From positions 17,457,425 to 17,521,424 of the forward strand of contig CM075771.1 in NCBI GenBank assembly GCA_037974665.1: DNA of 64,000 nt, read 5' to 3'. The stretch comes from Ehretia macrophylla (taxonomy: Eukaryota > Streptophyta > Magnoliopsida > Boraginales > Ehretiaceae). The translations under genes and the position numbers were made by a program. Numbering within the stretch: position 1 is the first letter of the stretch; the number at the start of each line of letters is the position of its first letter. Below the pieces are notes generated by a model. That model saw only the letters and a program-made list of their open reading frames with translations, made no database searches and had not been told where the DNA came from. Positions 46,766-61,800 of this stretch are shown here, piece by piece.

Positions 46766-46769
46766 CATA

Positions 46770-46774
46770 GCTGT
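46770..46774. repeat. Target-site duplication GCTGT, right copy
   Basis: Matches 43037-43041, followed by GCCTGTTTTCG of the interrupted monomer. Confidence 0.93.
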
Positions 46775-49700
46775 GCCTGTTTTCGAAGCCCAAAATCGAA
46801 CGTTTTCATCACTTTCGGGACACTTTGATTCTTTTGCGCTGTTTTTCCATTCCGGATCGTACGTCGTGAGCTGCGAAAAGGACGACAACCTAATCCATTA
46901 TATTTCTATTATCGAATCCTACACCACCTTGGGCAAGACAACTTCGCTTCACGTAGAGGCTGGGCCCGCATACTGAGGGCGTGGGGCTTAGGACTAGGTC
47001 TCCGTCACCCCGGTGCTTATAACTTTTGATACGTAAGGAGTTAAGCGGCGCACAGCATACCGTTGGAAAGCTCTCTGAGAGCTCTACGACGGGTACATCA
47101 AGCCTACCGAGCTGCGCCTATTTTCGTAGCCCAAAATTGAACATTTTCATCAGTTTTGGGACACTTTTATGATTTTGTCCTGTTTTTCTATCCCCGATCG
47201 TACGTCGTGAGCCGTAAAAAGGACGACAACCTAATCTATCACATTTCTATTATCGAATCCCACTCCATCTTAGGCAAGACAACTTCGCTTCACGTAGAGG
47301 TTGGGCCCGCAAACCAAGGGCGTGGGGCTTAGACTATGTCTCTGTCACTCCGGTGCCCAAAACTATTGATCCATAAGGAGTTACGCGGTGCATAGCATAC
47401 CGTTGGAAAGCTCCCCGAGAGCTCTACGACGGGGGCTACCATCTTGCTCGGCTGCACCTATTTTCAAAGCCCAAAATTGAACGTTTTCATCAGCTTCGGG
47501 ATACTTCTCTTCTTTTGTGCTATTTTTTCGGCCTGGATCGTACGTCGTGAGCCGCGAAAAGGATGACAACCTAATCCATCACATTTCTATTACCAAATCC
47601 TATGCCACTTTGGGCAAGACAACATCGCTTCCCGTAGTGGCTGGGGCCGCAAACCGAGGGCGTGGGGCTTGGGACCAGGTCTCCGTCGCTCCGGTGACCA
47701 TAACTTTTGATCAGCAAGGACTTACGCGGCACACAACATACCGTTGAAAAGCTCTCCAAGAGGTCTACGATGGGGGCAGAAAGCCCGCTTGGCTGTGCCT
47801 ACTTTCGAAGTCCAAAATCGAACGTTTTCAATAGTTTCATGACACTTTTATTCTTTTGCGCTATTTTTCCGTCCCGGATCGTACGTCTTGAGTCGTGAAA
47901 AGAATGACAACCTAATCCAACACATTTATTTTACCAAATCCCACTACCTTGGGCAAGAAAACTTCGCTTCACGTAGAGGTTGGGCCCGCAAACCGAGGGC
48001 ATGGGGCTTAGGACCATGTCTCCATCGCCCCGGTGCCCATAACTTTTGATCATTAAGGAGTTATGCGGCGCACAACATACTATTGGAAAGTACTCCGAGA
48101 GCTCTACGACGGGGGCAGCAAGCATGATCGTCTGCGCTTGTTTTCGAAACACAAAATCGAACATTTTCATTAGTTTCTGGACACTTTTCTTCTTTTGCGC
48201 AGTGTTTCCGTCTCGGATCGTACGTTGTGAGTTTCGAAAAGGACCACAACCTAATCCATCACATTTTTATTACAGAATCCCATGCCACCTTGGGCAAGAC
48301 TACTTCGCTTCACGTAGAGGCTTGGCCTGCAAACCAAGGGCGTGGGGCTTAGGGCCAGGTCTTCGTGGCTCTGGTGCCCATAACTTTTGATCCGTAAGGA
48401 GTTACGAGGTGCACAGCATACTGTTGGAAAGCTCTCCGAGAGCTCTATGACGGGGACAGCAACCCTGCTCGGTTGCGCCTATTTTTAGATCCAAAAATCA
48501 AACGTTTTCATTATTTTCGTGACGCTTTCCTTCTTTTGCGCTGTTTTTCAATCCCTGATAGTACATCGTGAGCCGCGAAAAAGACGACAACCTAATCCAT
48601 CACATTTCTATTACCGAATACCACGCCACCTTGGGCAAGAAAACTTCGCTTCACGTAGAGGCTAGGCTTGCAAACCGAGGGCGTGGGGCTTAGGACCAGG
48701 TCTGCGTCGCTCCAGTGCCCATAACTTTTGATCCGTCATAAGTTATGCGGCGCACAGCATACCGTTGGAAAGCTCTTCGAGAGCTCTGCGATGGGGGCAG
48801 GAAGCCTGCACGGCTGCGCCTGATTACGGAGCCCAAAATCGAATGTTTTCATCATTTTCGGGACAAATTTCTTCTTTTGCGCTGTTTTTTCCAGGATCGT
48901 ACGTCGTGAGTCGCGAAAAGGATGACAACCTAATCCATCACATTTCTATTACCGAATCCCACGCCACCTTAGGCAAGACAACTTCGGTTCACGTAGAGGC
49001 TGCGCTCGCAAACCGAGGGCGTGGGGCTTAGGACCAGGTCTCCATCGCTCCGGTGCCCATAACTTTTGATCTGTAAGGAATTACGTGGCGCACAGCCTAC
49101 CGTTGGAAAGCTCTCCGAGATCTCTACGACGGTGCCAGCAAGCCTGCTTGGCGGCGCCTGTTTTCGGAGCCCGAAATCGAACATTTTCGTTAGTTTCGGG
49201 ACACTTTTCTTCTTTTGAGTTGTTTTTCCGTCCCGGATCGTACGTCGTGAGCTACGAAAAGGACGACAACCTAATCCATCACATTTCTATTATCGAATCC
49301 TATTCCACCTTAGGCAAGACAACTTCGGTTCACGTAGAGGTTGGGCCCGCAAACCGAGGGCGTGTGGCTTAGGACCAGGTCTCTGTCGCTCCGGTGCCCA
49401 TAACTTTTGATTTGCACAATATACCGTTGGAAAGCTCTCTGAGAGCTCTACGACGGGGCAGCAAGCCTGCTCGGTTGTGCCTATTTTCAAAGCCCAAAAT
49501 CGAGCATTTTCATCAGTTTCTGGACACTTTTTTTTTGCGCTATTTTTCCGTCCCGGATCGTACTTCGTGAGCCGTGAAAAGGACGACAACCTAATCCATC
49601 ATATTTCTATTACCGAATTACACGCCACCTTGGGCAAGACAACTTTGCTTCATGTAGAGGTTGGGCCCACAAACCGAGGGCATGGGGCTTAGGACTAGGT

Positions 49701-52700
49701 CTCCGTCGCTCCGGTGACCATAACTTTTGATCTGTAAGGAGTTACGTGGCGCACAGCATATCGGTGGAAAGCTCTCCGAGAGCTCTACGACGGGGGTAGC
49801 AAGCCTACTCGGCTGTGCCTATTTTCGGAGCCCAAAATTAATGTTTTCATTAGTTTCTGGACACTTTTCTTCTTTTGCGCTATTTTTCTATCCCGGATCG
49901 TACGTCGTGAGCCTTGAAAAGAACAACAACCTAATCCATCACATTTCTATTACCAAATCCAATGGCACCTTGTGCAAGACAACTTCGCTTCACGTAGAGG
50001 CTGGGCCCGCAAACTGAAGGCGTGGGGCTTAGAACCAGGTCTTCGTCGCTCCAGTGCCCATAACTTTTGATCTGTAAGGAGTTACGTGGCGCACAGCATA
50101 CCCGTGGAAAGCTCTCCGAGAGCACTAGGATGGGGGCAGCAAGCCTACTCTGCTGCGCCTATTTTCGAAGCCCAAAATCAAACGTTTTCATCAGTTTCTG
50201 GACACTTTTCTTCTTTTCTGCTATTTTTCCGGCTAGTGAGACGCGAAAAGGATGACAACCTATTCCATCACATTTCTATAACCGAATCCTAGGCAACCTT
50301 AGGCAACATAACTTCGCTTCACGTAGAGGCTGGGCCCGTAAACCGAGGGCGTAGGGCTTAAGACCAGGTCTCCGTCGCTCCTGTGCCCATAACGTCTGAT
50401 CCGTAAGGAGTTACGCGGCACACAACATACCGTTGGAAAGCTCTCCGAGAGCTCTACGACATGGGCAGCAAGCCTGCTCGACTGCGCCAATTTTTGGAGC
50501 CCAAAATTGAACATTTTCATTAGTTTCGGGACATTTTTCTTCTTTTGCACTTTTTTTCCGTCCCGGATCGTTCGTCGTGAACCGCGAAAAGGACGGAAAC
50601 TTAATCCATCACATTTCTTTTATCGAATCCCACGCCACCTTGGGCAAGACAACTTCACTTCATGTAGAGGCTAGGCCCGCAAACCGAGGGCATGGGGCTT
50701 AAGACCAGGTCTCCGTGGCTCCGGTGCCCATAACTGTTGATTTGTAAGGAGTTACGCGGCGTACAGCAAACCATTGGAAAGCTCTCCGAGAGCTCTACGA
50801 TAGGGCCAACAAGCTTGTTGGATGCGCCTATTTTTGGAGCCCAAAATCGAACGTTTTCATCAATTTCGAGACACTTTTCTTCTTTTGAGCTGTTTTTTCG
50901 TCCTTGATCGTACGTCGTGAGTCGCGAAATGGAAGACAACCTAATCATCACATTTCTATTACCGAATACCACTGTACCTTGGGCAAGACAACTTCACTTC
51001 ACGTAGAGGCTGGGCCCACAAACCGAGGGCCTGGGGCTTAGGATGAGGTCTCCGTCGCTCCGGTGCCCATAACTTTTGATCCGTAGGGACTTACGCGGTG
51101 CACAGCATACCGTTGGAAAGCTCTCCAAGACCTTTACAGCGGGGACAACAAGCATGCTCGGCTGTGTCTATTTTCGGAGCCCAAAATCAAACGTTTTCAT
51201 CAGTTTTTAGACACTTTTCTTCTTTTGCGCTATTTTTCTATCCCGGATCATACGTCCTGAGCAACGAAAAGGACGACAACCTAATCCAGCACATTTCTAT
51301 TACCAAATCCCACGCTACCTTGGGCAAGACAACTTCGCTTCGTGTAGAGGCTAAGCCCGCAAACCGAGGGCGTAGGGCTTAGGACCAAGTCTCCGTGGCT
51401 CCGGTGCCCCTAACTTTTGGTCCGTAAAGAATTACGCGGCGTACAGCATACCGTTGGAAAGCTCTCCGAGAGCTATACGATGGGGACAACAAGCCTGCTC
51501 GACTGCGCCTATTTTTGGAGCCCAAAATCGATCGTTTTCATCAGTTTCTGGACACTTTTCTACTTTTGTGCTGTTTTTTCCTCCCAGATCGTACGTCGTG
51601 AGCCACAAAAAAGATGACAACCTAATCCATCACATTTCTAATACCGAATCCCACACCACCATAGGCAAGAAAACTACGGTTCACGTAGAGGCTGGGCCCG
51701 TAAACCGAGGGCGTGTGGCTTAGGCCCAGGTCTCCGTCGCTCTAGTGCCCATAACTTTTGATATGTAAGGTGTTACACGGCGCACAACATACCGTTAGAA
51801 AGCTCTCCGAGAGCTCTACGGCGGTGCCAGAAAGCCTGATCGGCTGCGCCTATTTTTGGGGCCCAAAATCGAACGTTTTCATTAGTTTCGAGACACTTTT
51901 CTTCTTTTGCAATGTTTTTTCGTCCCAGTTCGTACGTCGTAAGCCGCGATAAGGACGACAACCTAATACATCACATTTCTATTACCGAAACCCACGACAC
52001 CTTGGGCAAGACAACTTCGCTTCACGTAGAGGCTGGGCCCGCAAACCGAGGGCGTGGGGTTTAGGACCAAGTCTCCGTCCCTCTGGTGCCCATAACTTTT
52101 GATCCGTAAAGAGTTACGCGGCGCCAAGCATACTGTTGGAAAACTCTACGAGAGCTCTACGACGCGAGCAGCAAGCCTGCTCGACTGCGCCTATTTTCAG
52201 AGAAAAAAATTTAACATTTTCATCAGTTTCTGGCACTTTTCTTCTTTAGCGCTGTTTTTCCGTCCTGGATCGTTAATCGTGTGCCGCGAAAAGGACGACA
52301 ACCTAATCCATCACATTTCTATTACCGAATCCCATGCCACCTTGGGCAAGACAACATCGCTTCCCGTAATGGTTGGGGCCGCAAACCATGGGCGTGGGGC
52401 TTAGGACCAGGTCTCCGACGCTCCAGTGCCCATAACTTTTGATCCGTAAGGAGTTACGCGGCACACAGCATACCGTTGGAAAGCTTTCTGAGAGCTATAC
52501 GATGGGGGCTGCAATCCTGCTTGGTTGCATCTATTTTCGGAGCCCAAACTCGAACATTTTCCTCAGTTTCTGGACACTTTTATTCTTTTGCGCTGTTTTT
52601 CTGTCCCGGATCGTACATCGTGAGCCGCAAAAAGGACGACAACCTAATCCATCACATTTCTATTACCGAATCCCATGCCACCTTGGGCAAGACAACTTCG

Positions 52701-53099
52701 CTTCACGTAAAGGCTGGGCCCGCAAACCGAGGGCGTGGGGCTTAGGACCAGGTCTGTGTCGCTCCGGTTCCCATAACTTTTGATCCGTCATAAGTTACGC
52801 GGCGCACAGCATACTGTTGGAAAGCTATTCGAGAGCTCTACGACGGTGGCAGCAAGCCTACATTGTAGCGCCTATTTTCGGATCCCAAAATCGAACATTT
52901 TCATCAGTTTCTGCGCACTTTTCTTCTTTTACGCTGTTTTTCTGTCCCGGATCATACGTCGTTAGCTGCGAAAAGGACGACAACCTAATCCACCACATTT
53001 CTATCACCGAATACCACGCCACCTTGGGCAAGAGAACTTCGCTTCACGTAGAGGCTGGGCCCGAAAACCGAGGGCGTGGGGCTTAGGACTAAGCCTCCG

Positions 53100-56000
53100 T
53101 CGCTCCGGTGCCCATAACTTTTGTTCTGTAAGGAGTTACGCGGCACACAGCATACCGTTGGAAGGCTCTTCAAGAGCTCTACGACGGGGGCAGCAAGCTT
53201 GCTCAGCTGCGCCTATTTTCGGAGAACATAATATAACGTTTTCATTAGTTTGGGGCACTTTTCTTCTTTTCCGCTATTTTTTCGGCCTGGATTGTACGCC
53301 GTGAGCAGCGAAAAGGATGAAATCCTAATCCATTACATTTCTATTACCGAATCCCATGGCACCTTGGGCAAGACAACTTCACTTCACGTAGAGGCTGGGC
53401 CCGCAAACCGAGGGCGTGGGGCTTGGTACCAAGTCTCTATCTCTCCGGTGCACATAACTTTTTATCCGTAAGGAGTTACACGGCGCACAACATACTGTTG
53501 GAAAGCTCTCCGAGAGCTCTACGACAGGGGCAGTAAGCCTGCTTGACTGCCCTAATTTTTGGAGCCTAAAATCGAACATTTTCATCAGTTTTGGGATACT
53601 TTTCTTTTTTTGCACTGTTTTTCCGTACCGGATTGTACGTCGTGAGCCGCGAAAAGGATGGAAACTTAATCCAACACATTTATTTTATCGAATCCCACGC
53701 CACCGTGGGCAAGACAACTTCGCTTCACGTAGAGGCTAGACCAGCAAACCGAGGGCGTGGGGCTTAGGACCAGGTCTCCGTCGCTCCCGTGCCCATAACT
53801 TTTGATCCGTAAGGAGATAAGCGGTACACAGCATACCGTTGGAAAGCTCTCCGAGAGCTCTACGATTAAGGCAGAAAGCCTTTTTGGTTGCGCCTGTTTT
53901 CAGAGCCCAAAATTGAATGTTTTCATCAATTTCTGGGCACTTTTCTTCATTTGCACTATTTTTTCGTCCCGGATCCTACGTCGTCAGCCGTGAAAAGGAC
54001 GACAACCTAATCCAGCACATTTCTATAACCGAATCCCACGTCATCTTAGGCAAGACAACTTCATTTCATGTAGAGGCTAGGCCCGCAAAGCGAGGGCATG
54101 GGGCTTAAGACCAGGTCTCCGTGGCTCCGGTGCCCATGACTTTTGATCCGTAAGGAGTTAAGCAGCGTACAGCAAACCGTTGGAAAGCTCTCCAAGAGCT
54201 CTACGATAGGGCCAACAAACTTATTGGATGCGCCTCTTTTCGGACCCCAAAATTGAACGTTTTCAACCGTTTTGTGACACTTTTCTTCTTTTGCACTGTT
54301 TTTCCGTCCCGGATCGTACGTCATGAGCCGCGAAAAGGACGACAACCTAATCCATCATATTTCTATTAACGAATACCACAGCACCTTGGGCAAGAAAATT
54401 TCACTTCACGTAGAGGCTGGGCCCGTAAACCGAGGGTGTGGGGCTTAGGACCATGTCTCCGTCATTCCAGTGCCCATAACTTTTGATCCGTGAGGAACTA
54501 CGCGGCTCACAACATAGCATTGGAAAGCTCGCCGAGAGCTCTACGACGTGGGCAACAAGCCTGCTTAGTTATGTTTGTTTTCGGAGCCCAAAATCGATCG
54601 TTTTCATCAGTTTCTGGACATTTTTCTTCTTTTGCGCGATTTTTCTATCGCGGATCGTACGTCTTGAGCCGCGAAAAGGACGACAACCAAATCCACCACA
54701 TTTCTATTACCGAATCCCATGCCACCTTGGGCAAGACAACTTCTCTTCGCATAGAGGCTAAGCCCGCAAACCGAGGGCGTGGGGCTTAGGATCAGGTCTC
54801 CGTGGCTCCGGTGCCCATAACTTTTGATCCGTAAGGAGTTACGCGGCGCACAGCATACCGTTGTTCAAGCTCTCCGAGAGCTATACGACGAGGACAACAA
54901 GCCTGCTCGGCTGTGCCTATTTTCTGTACCCAAAATCGAACGTTTTCATCAGTTTCTGGCACTTTTTTACTTTTGCTCTGTTTTTCCGTCCCGGATCGTA
55001 CGTCGTGAGCCACGAAAAGGACGACAACCTAATCCATCACATTTCTATTACCGAATCCCACGGCACCTTGGACAAGACACTTCGCTTCATGTAGAGGATG
55101 GGTCAGCAAACCGAGGGCGTGGGGCTTAGGACCAGGTCTCCGTCACTCCGGTGCATATAACTTTTGATCCGTAAGGAGTTACGCGGCGCACAGCATACCG
55201 TTGGAAAGCTCTCCGAGAACTCTACGACGAAGGTAGCAAGCCTGCTCGGCTGCGCCTATTTCCAGAGACCAAAATCGAACGTTCTCATCAGTTTCGGGAC
55301 ACTTTTCTTCTTCTGCGCAGTTTTTCCTATCCTGGATCGTACGTTGTGAGCCACGAAAAGGACGACAACCTAATTCATCACATTTCTATTATCGAATCCC
55401 ACGGCACCTTGGACAAGACAACTTCGCTTCACTTAGAGCCTGGGCCAACAAACCGAGGGCGTGGGGGGCTTAGGACTAGGTCTCCGTCGCTCCGGTGCCC
55501 ATAACTTTTGATCTGTAAGGTGTTACGCGGTGCACAGCATACCATTCGAAAGCTCTCCGAGAGCTCTCCAACGCGGACTGCAAGCATGCTCGGCTGCACC
55601 TGTTTTCGAAGCCAAAAATCAAACGTTTTCATCAATTTTAGGACATTTTTCTTCTTTTGCGCTATTTTTTCGTCCCGGATCGTACGTCATGAGTCGCGAA
55701 AAGGACGAAAACCTAATCCATCACATTTCTATTACCGAATCCCACTTCACCTTAGGCAAGACAACTTTGGTTCACGTAGAGGCTAAGCCCGCAAACAGAG
55801 GGCTTGGGATTAGGACCAGGTCTCCGTGGCTCCGATGCACATAACTTTTGATCCGTAAGGAGTTACGTGGCGCACAGCATACCGTTGGAAAGCTCTCCGA
55901 GAGCTATACGACGAGGAAAACAAGCCTAATCGGCTGTGCCAATTTTCGGAGCCCAAAATTGAACGTTTTCATAATATTCGGGATATTTTTGTTCTTTTGC

Positions 56001-57660
56001 GCAGTTTTTTCGGCCTGGATCGTACGTCGTGAGCCGTGAAAAGGACGACAACCTAATCCATCACATTTCTATTACCAAATCCCACACCACCTTGGGCAAG
56101 ACAACATCGCTTCCCGTAGTGGCTCGGGCCGCAAACCGAGGGCGTGGGTCTTAGGACCAGGTCTCCGTCGCTACGGTGCCCATAACTTTTGATCCGTAAG
56201 GAGTTAGGCGGCACACAACATGCCGTTGGAAAGCTCTCCGAGAGCTCAACGATGTCGGCAGAAAGCTTGCTTGTCTGCGCCTGTTTTCGGAGCCCAAAAT
56301 CGAACATTTTCATTAGTTTCGGGACACTTTTATTCTTTTGCGCTGTTTTTCCGTTCTGAAATGTACGTCGTGAGCCGCGAAAAGAACACAACCTAATCCA
56401 TCATATTTCTATTACCGAATCCCATTCAACTTTGGGCAAGACAACTTCGCTTCACGTAGAGGATGGGCCTGCAAACCCAGGACGTGGGGCTTAGGACCAG
56501 GTCTCTGTCGCTCCGGTGCCCATAACTTTTGATCTGTAAGGAGTTACGTGACAACACAGCATACCGTTGGAAAGGTCTTCGAGAGCTCTACAACGGGGGC
56601 AACAAGCCTGATCAATTGCACCTATTTTCGGAGCCCAAAATCTAACGTTTTCATCAGTTTCTGGACACTTTTCTTCTTTTGCGCTGCTTTTCAATCCCGG
56701 ATCGTACGTCATGAGCCGCGAAAAGGACGACAACCTAATCCATCACATTTCTATTACCGAATCCCACGCCACCTTAGGAAAGACAACTTCGCTTCATGTA
56801 GAGGCTGGGCCCGTAAACCTAGGGCGTGGGGCTTAGGACCAGGTCTCCGTTACTCTGGTGCCAATAACTTTTAATCCGTAAGGAGTTACGCGCACACCAT
56901 ACCGTTGGAAGCCTCCCCGAGAGCTCTCCGACGGGGGCAGCACGCTTGCGCGGCTGCGCCTATTTTCGGAGCCCAAATTCGAACGTTTTCTCAATTTCGG
57001 GACTTTTTTCTTCGTTTGCGCTATTTTTCTGTCCTGGATAGTACGTCGTGAGCCGCGAAAAGGTAGACATCCTAGTCCATAAAATTTCTATTACCAAATC
57101 CCACGCCACCTTGGGCAAGACAACATCGCTTCCCGTAGTGGCTGGGGCCGCAAACCGATGGCGTGGGGCTTAGGACTAGGTCTCCGTCGCTCCGGTGCCC
57201 ATAACTTTTGATTCGTAAGGAGTTATGCAGCGCATAGCATACCGTTTGGAAGTTATCCAAGAGTTCTACGACGGGGGCAGTCATCCTTCCCCACTGCGCC
57301 TGTTTTCGGAGCCCAAAATCAAACATTTTCATCTGTTTCCGGACACTTTTCTTCTTTTGAGCTATTTTTCTGTCCCGGATCGTACGTCGTGAGCCGCGAA
57401 AAGGATGACAACATAATCCATCACATTTCTATTACCGAATCCTAGGCCACCTTGGGCAAGACAACTTCGCTTCACGTAGAGCCTGGGCCCACAAACCGAG
57501 GGAGTAGGGCTTAGGACCAGGCCTCCGTCGCTCCAGTGCCCATAACTTTTGATCCGTAAGGAGTTATGCGGCACACAACATACCGTTGGAAAGATCTCTG
57601 AGAGCTCTACGATGTGGGCAGCAAGCCTGCTCGACTGTGCCTCTTTTCAGTGCCCAAAAT
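53100..57660 (+). repeat. Higher-order satellite duplication, copy 1
   Basis: Rare variants recur at a fixed offset in 58900-63790. GGAGAACATAATATAACG is at 53221 and 59012, CCAACACATTTATTTTATCG at 53671 and 59463, the TAGGGCCAACAA variant at 54207 and 59999, and AGGACAACAA at 54891 and 60682. The offset is about 5791 bp (17 monomers) up to about 55.9 kb, then about 6131-6134 bp (18 monomers), as at 56351/62482 and 57061/63195. Boundaries are approximate. Confidence 0.8.
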
Positions 57661-58899
57661 CGAACGTTTTCATCAGTTTTGGGACACTTTTCTTCTTTTG
57701 CGCTGTTTTTCCGTCCCAAATCGTACGTCGTGAGCCACGAAAAGGAAGACAACCTAATCCATCAGATTTGTATTACCGAATCCCATGCCACCTTGGGCAA
57801 GACAACTTCGCTTCATGTAGAGTCTAGGATGGAAAACCAAGGGCGTGGGGTTTAGGACCAGGTCTCTATCACTCCGATGCCCATAACTTTTAATTCGTAA
57901 GGAGTTATGCGGCACACAGCATACTGTTGGAAAGCTCTCCGAGAGCACTATGATGGGGGCAGAAAGCCTGCTTGGCTGCGCCTGTTTCAGAGCCCAAAAT
58001 CGAACGTTTTCATTATTTTCGGCGTACTTTTCCTCTTTTGCGCTATTTTTTCGTCCCGGATCGTAAGTCATGAACCGCGAAAAGAACGACAACCTAATCC
58101 ATCACAATTCTATTACCGAATCCCACTCCACCTAGGGCAAGACAACTTTGCTTCACATAGAGGTTGGGCCCGCAAACCGAGGGCGTGGGGCTTAGGACTA
58201 GGTCTCCGTCGCTCCGTTGCGCATTACTTTTGATCCGTAATGAGTTACGCGGCACACCGCATACCGTTGGAAAGCTCTCCGAGAGTTCTACGATGGGGGC
58301 AGAAAGCCCGCTTGGCTGCACCAATTTTCGAAGCCCAAAATTGAACATTTTTATCAGTTTCTGGACAGTTTTTTTCTTTTGCGCTGTTTTTCTGTCCCGG
58401 ATCGTACGTCATGAGCTGCGAAAAGGATCACAACCTAATCCATCACATTTCTATTACCGAATCCCACGCCACCTTGGGCAAGACAAGTTCGCTTCACGTA
58501 GAAGATGGGCCCGCAAACCGAGGGCGTGGGGCTTAGGACTAGGTCTCCGTCGCTCCGGTGCCCATAACTTTTGATCCGCAAGGAGTTACGCGACGCACAA
58601 CATAAAGTTGGAAAGCTCTCTTAGAGCTCTACGACGGACGCACCAAGCTTGCTCGGCTGCGCCCATTTTCAGAGCCCAAAATTGAACGTTTTCATTAGTT
58701 TCTGGACAATTTTCTTCTTTTGCGCTGTTTTTCCGTCCCGGACCGTACGTCGTGAGCCGCAAAAAGGATGACAACCGAATCCATCACATTTCTATTACCG
58801 AATCCCACGCCACCTTGGGCAAGACAACTTCGCTTCACGTAGAGGCTAGGCCCAGAAACCGAGGGCGTGGGGCTTAAGACCAGGTCTCCGTCGCTCCGG

Positions 58900-61800
58900 T
58901 GCCCATCACTTTTGTTCTGTAAGGAGTTACGCGGCGCACAGCATACCGTTGGAAGGCTCTTCGAGAGCTCTTCGACGGAGGCAGCAAGCCTGCTCAGCTG
59001 CGCCTATTTTCGGAGAACATAATATAACGTTTTCATTAGTTTCGGAGCACTTTTCTTCTTTTCCCCTATTTTTTCGGCCAGGATTATACGTCGTGAGCCG
59101 CGAAAAGGACGACAACCTAATCCGTCACATTTCTATTACCGAATCTTAGGCCACCTTAGGCAAGACAACTTCGCTTCATGTAGAGGCTGGGCCCGCAAAC
59201 CGAGGGTGTAGGGCTTAGGACAAGGTCTCCGTCGCTCCGGTGCCCATAACTTTTTATCCGTAAGGAGTTACGCGGCTCACACCATACCGTTGGAAAGCTC
59301 TCCGAGAGCTCTACGATAGGGGCAGTAAGCCTGCTTGACTGCCCCAATTTTTGGAGCCTAAAATCGAACATTTTCATCAGTTTTGGGACACTTTTCTTTT
59401 TTTGCACTGTTTTTTCGTACCGGATTGTACGTCGTGAGCCGCGAAAAGGATGGAAACTTAATCCAACACATTTATTTTATCGAATCCCACGCCACCGTGG
59501 GCAAGACAACTTCGCTTCACGTAGAGGCTAGACCAGCAAACCGAGGGCGTGGGGCTTAGGACCAGGTCTCCGTCGCTCCCGTGCCCATAACTTTTGATCC
59601 TTAAGGAGTTAAGCGGTACACAGCATACCGTTGGAAAGCTCTCCGAGAGCTCTACGATTAGGGCAAAAAGCTTTTTTGGCTGCGCCTATTCTCAGAGCCC
59701 AAAATTGAATGTTTTCATCAGTTTCTGGGCACTTTTCTTCATTTGCACTATTTTTTCGTCCCGGATCCTACGTCGTCAGCCGTAAAAAGGACGACAACCT
59801 AATCCAGCACATTTCTATAACCGAATCCCACGCCATCTTAGGCAAGACAACTTCGCTTCATGTAGAGGCTAGGCCCGCAAAGCGAGGGCGTGGGGCTTAA
59901 GACCAGGTCTATGTGGCTCCGGTGCCCATGACTTTTGATCCGTAAGAAGTTAAGTGGCGTACAGCAAACCGTTGGAAAGCTCTCCAAGAGCTCTACGATA
60001 GGGCCAACAAACTTATTGGATGCGCCTATTTTCGGAGCCCAAATTTGAACGTTTTCATCAATTTCGGGACACTTTTCTTCTTTTGCACTGTTTTTCCGTC
60101 CCGGATCTTATGTCGTGAGCCGTGAAAAGGACGACAGCCTAATCCATCACATTTCTATTACCGAATCCCACGGCACCTTAGGCAAGACAACTTCACTTCA
60201 CATAGAGTCTGGGTCGGCAAACCGAGGGCGTGAGGCTTGGGACCTGGTCTCCGTCGCTCCGGTGCCCATAACTGTTGATCCGTAAGGAGTTACGCGGCGC
60301 ACAGCATACCATTGGAAAGCTCTCCAAGAGCTCTACGACGAGCACAAGAAGCCTGCTCGGCTGCGTTTGTTTTCGGAGCCCAAAATCGAACATTTTCATC
60401 AGTTTTCGTACACTTTTCCTCTTTTGCGCTGTTTTTTCGTCCCGGATCGTACGTCGTGTGCCGTGAAAAGGACGACAACCTAATCCATCACATTTCTATT
60501 AGCTAATACCATGGCATCTTGGGCAAGACAACTTCAATTCACGTAGAGGCTAATCCCGCAAACCGAGGGCGTGGGGCTTAGGATCAGGTCTCCGTGGCTC
60601 CGGTGCCCATAACTTTTGATCCGTAAGGAGTTACGCGAAGCACATCATACCGTTGGAAAGCTCACCGAGAGCTATACGACGAGGACAACAAGCCTGCTAG
60701 GCTGTGCCTATTTTCGGTACCCAAAATCAATCGTTTTCATCAGTTTCTGGACACTTTTCTACTTTTGAGCTGTTTTTCCATCCCATATCGTACTTCGTGA
60801 GCCGCGAAAAGGACGACAACCTAATCCATTACATTTCTATTACCGTATAACACGTCACCTTGGCCAAGACTTCTTCGCTTGACGTAGAGGCTGGGTCCGC
60901 AAACCGAGGGCGTGGGGCTTGGGACCAGGTCTCCGTCGCTCCGGTGCCCATAACTTTTCATCTGTAAAGAGTTACGCGGCGCACAGCATACCGTTGGAAA
61001 GCTCTTCAAGAGCTCTAAGACGGGGGTAAAAAGCCTGCTCGGTTGTGCCTATTTTCGGAGCCCAAAATCGAACGTTTTCATCAGTTTCTAGACACTTTTC
61101 TTCTTTTGCGCTGTTTTTTCATCCCGGATCGTATTTCGTGAGCCGCGAAAAGCACGACAACCAAATCCATCTGATTTCTATTACCGAATACCATGCCACC
61201 TTAGGCAAGACATCTTCGATTCACGTAGAGGCTGGGCCCGCAAACCGAGGATGTGGGGGCTTAGGATCAGATCTTCGTCACTCTGGTGCCCATAACTTTT
61301 GATTTGTAAGGAGTTACGCGGCGCACAGCACCATTGGAAAACTCTCCGAGAGCTCTCCGACGGGGACAACAAGCATGCTCGGCTGCACCTATTTTCGGTG
61401 CCTAAAATCTAACATTTTCATCAATTTTAGGACATTTTTCTTCTTTTGCGCTGTTTTCCCGTCTCAGATCGTACGTCGTGAGCTGCGAAAAGGACGACAA
61501 CCTAATCCATCACATTTCTATTATCGAATCTCATTCCACCTTAGGCAAGACAACTTTGGTTCACGTAGATGTTGGGCCCGCAAACCGAGGGCGTGGGACT
61601 TTAGACCAGGTCTCCGTCGCTCCGGTGCCCATAACTTTTGGTCCGTAAGGAGTTAAGCGGTGCACATCATATCGTTGGAAAGCTCTCCGAGAGCTATACG
61701 ACGAGGAGAACAAGTCTAATCAGTTGTGCCTATTTTCGGAGCCCAAAATCGATCGTTTTCATCAGTTTCTGGACGCTTTTCTTCTTTTGCGCTGTTTTTC

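Larger units (their letters stand above)
43042..46769 (-). mobile_element. Solo LTR, 3728 bp
   Basis: Complete LTR on the minus strand flanked by GCTGT. The terminal CA on the plus-strand right end has decayed to TA (GGCCTCATA). It closely resembles the LTRs of the coding copy, including the 164-nt intron-like interval and the ATG in the split frame. It is longer than the 31096 copy because its ACGTG minisatellite (46305-46765) is of the long type. No internal sequence is present. Confidence 0.95.
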
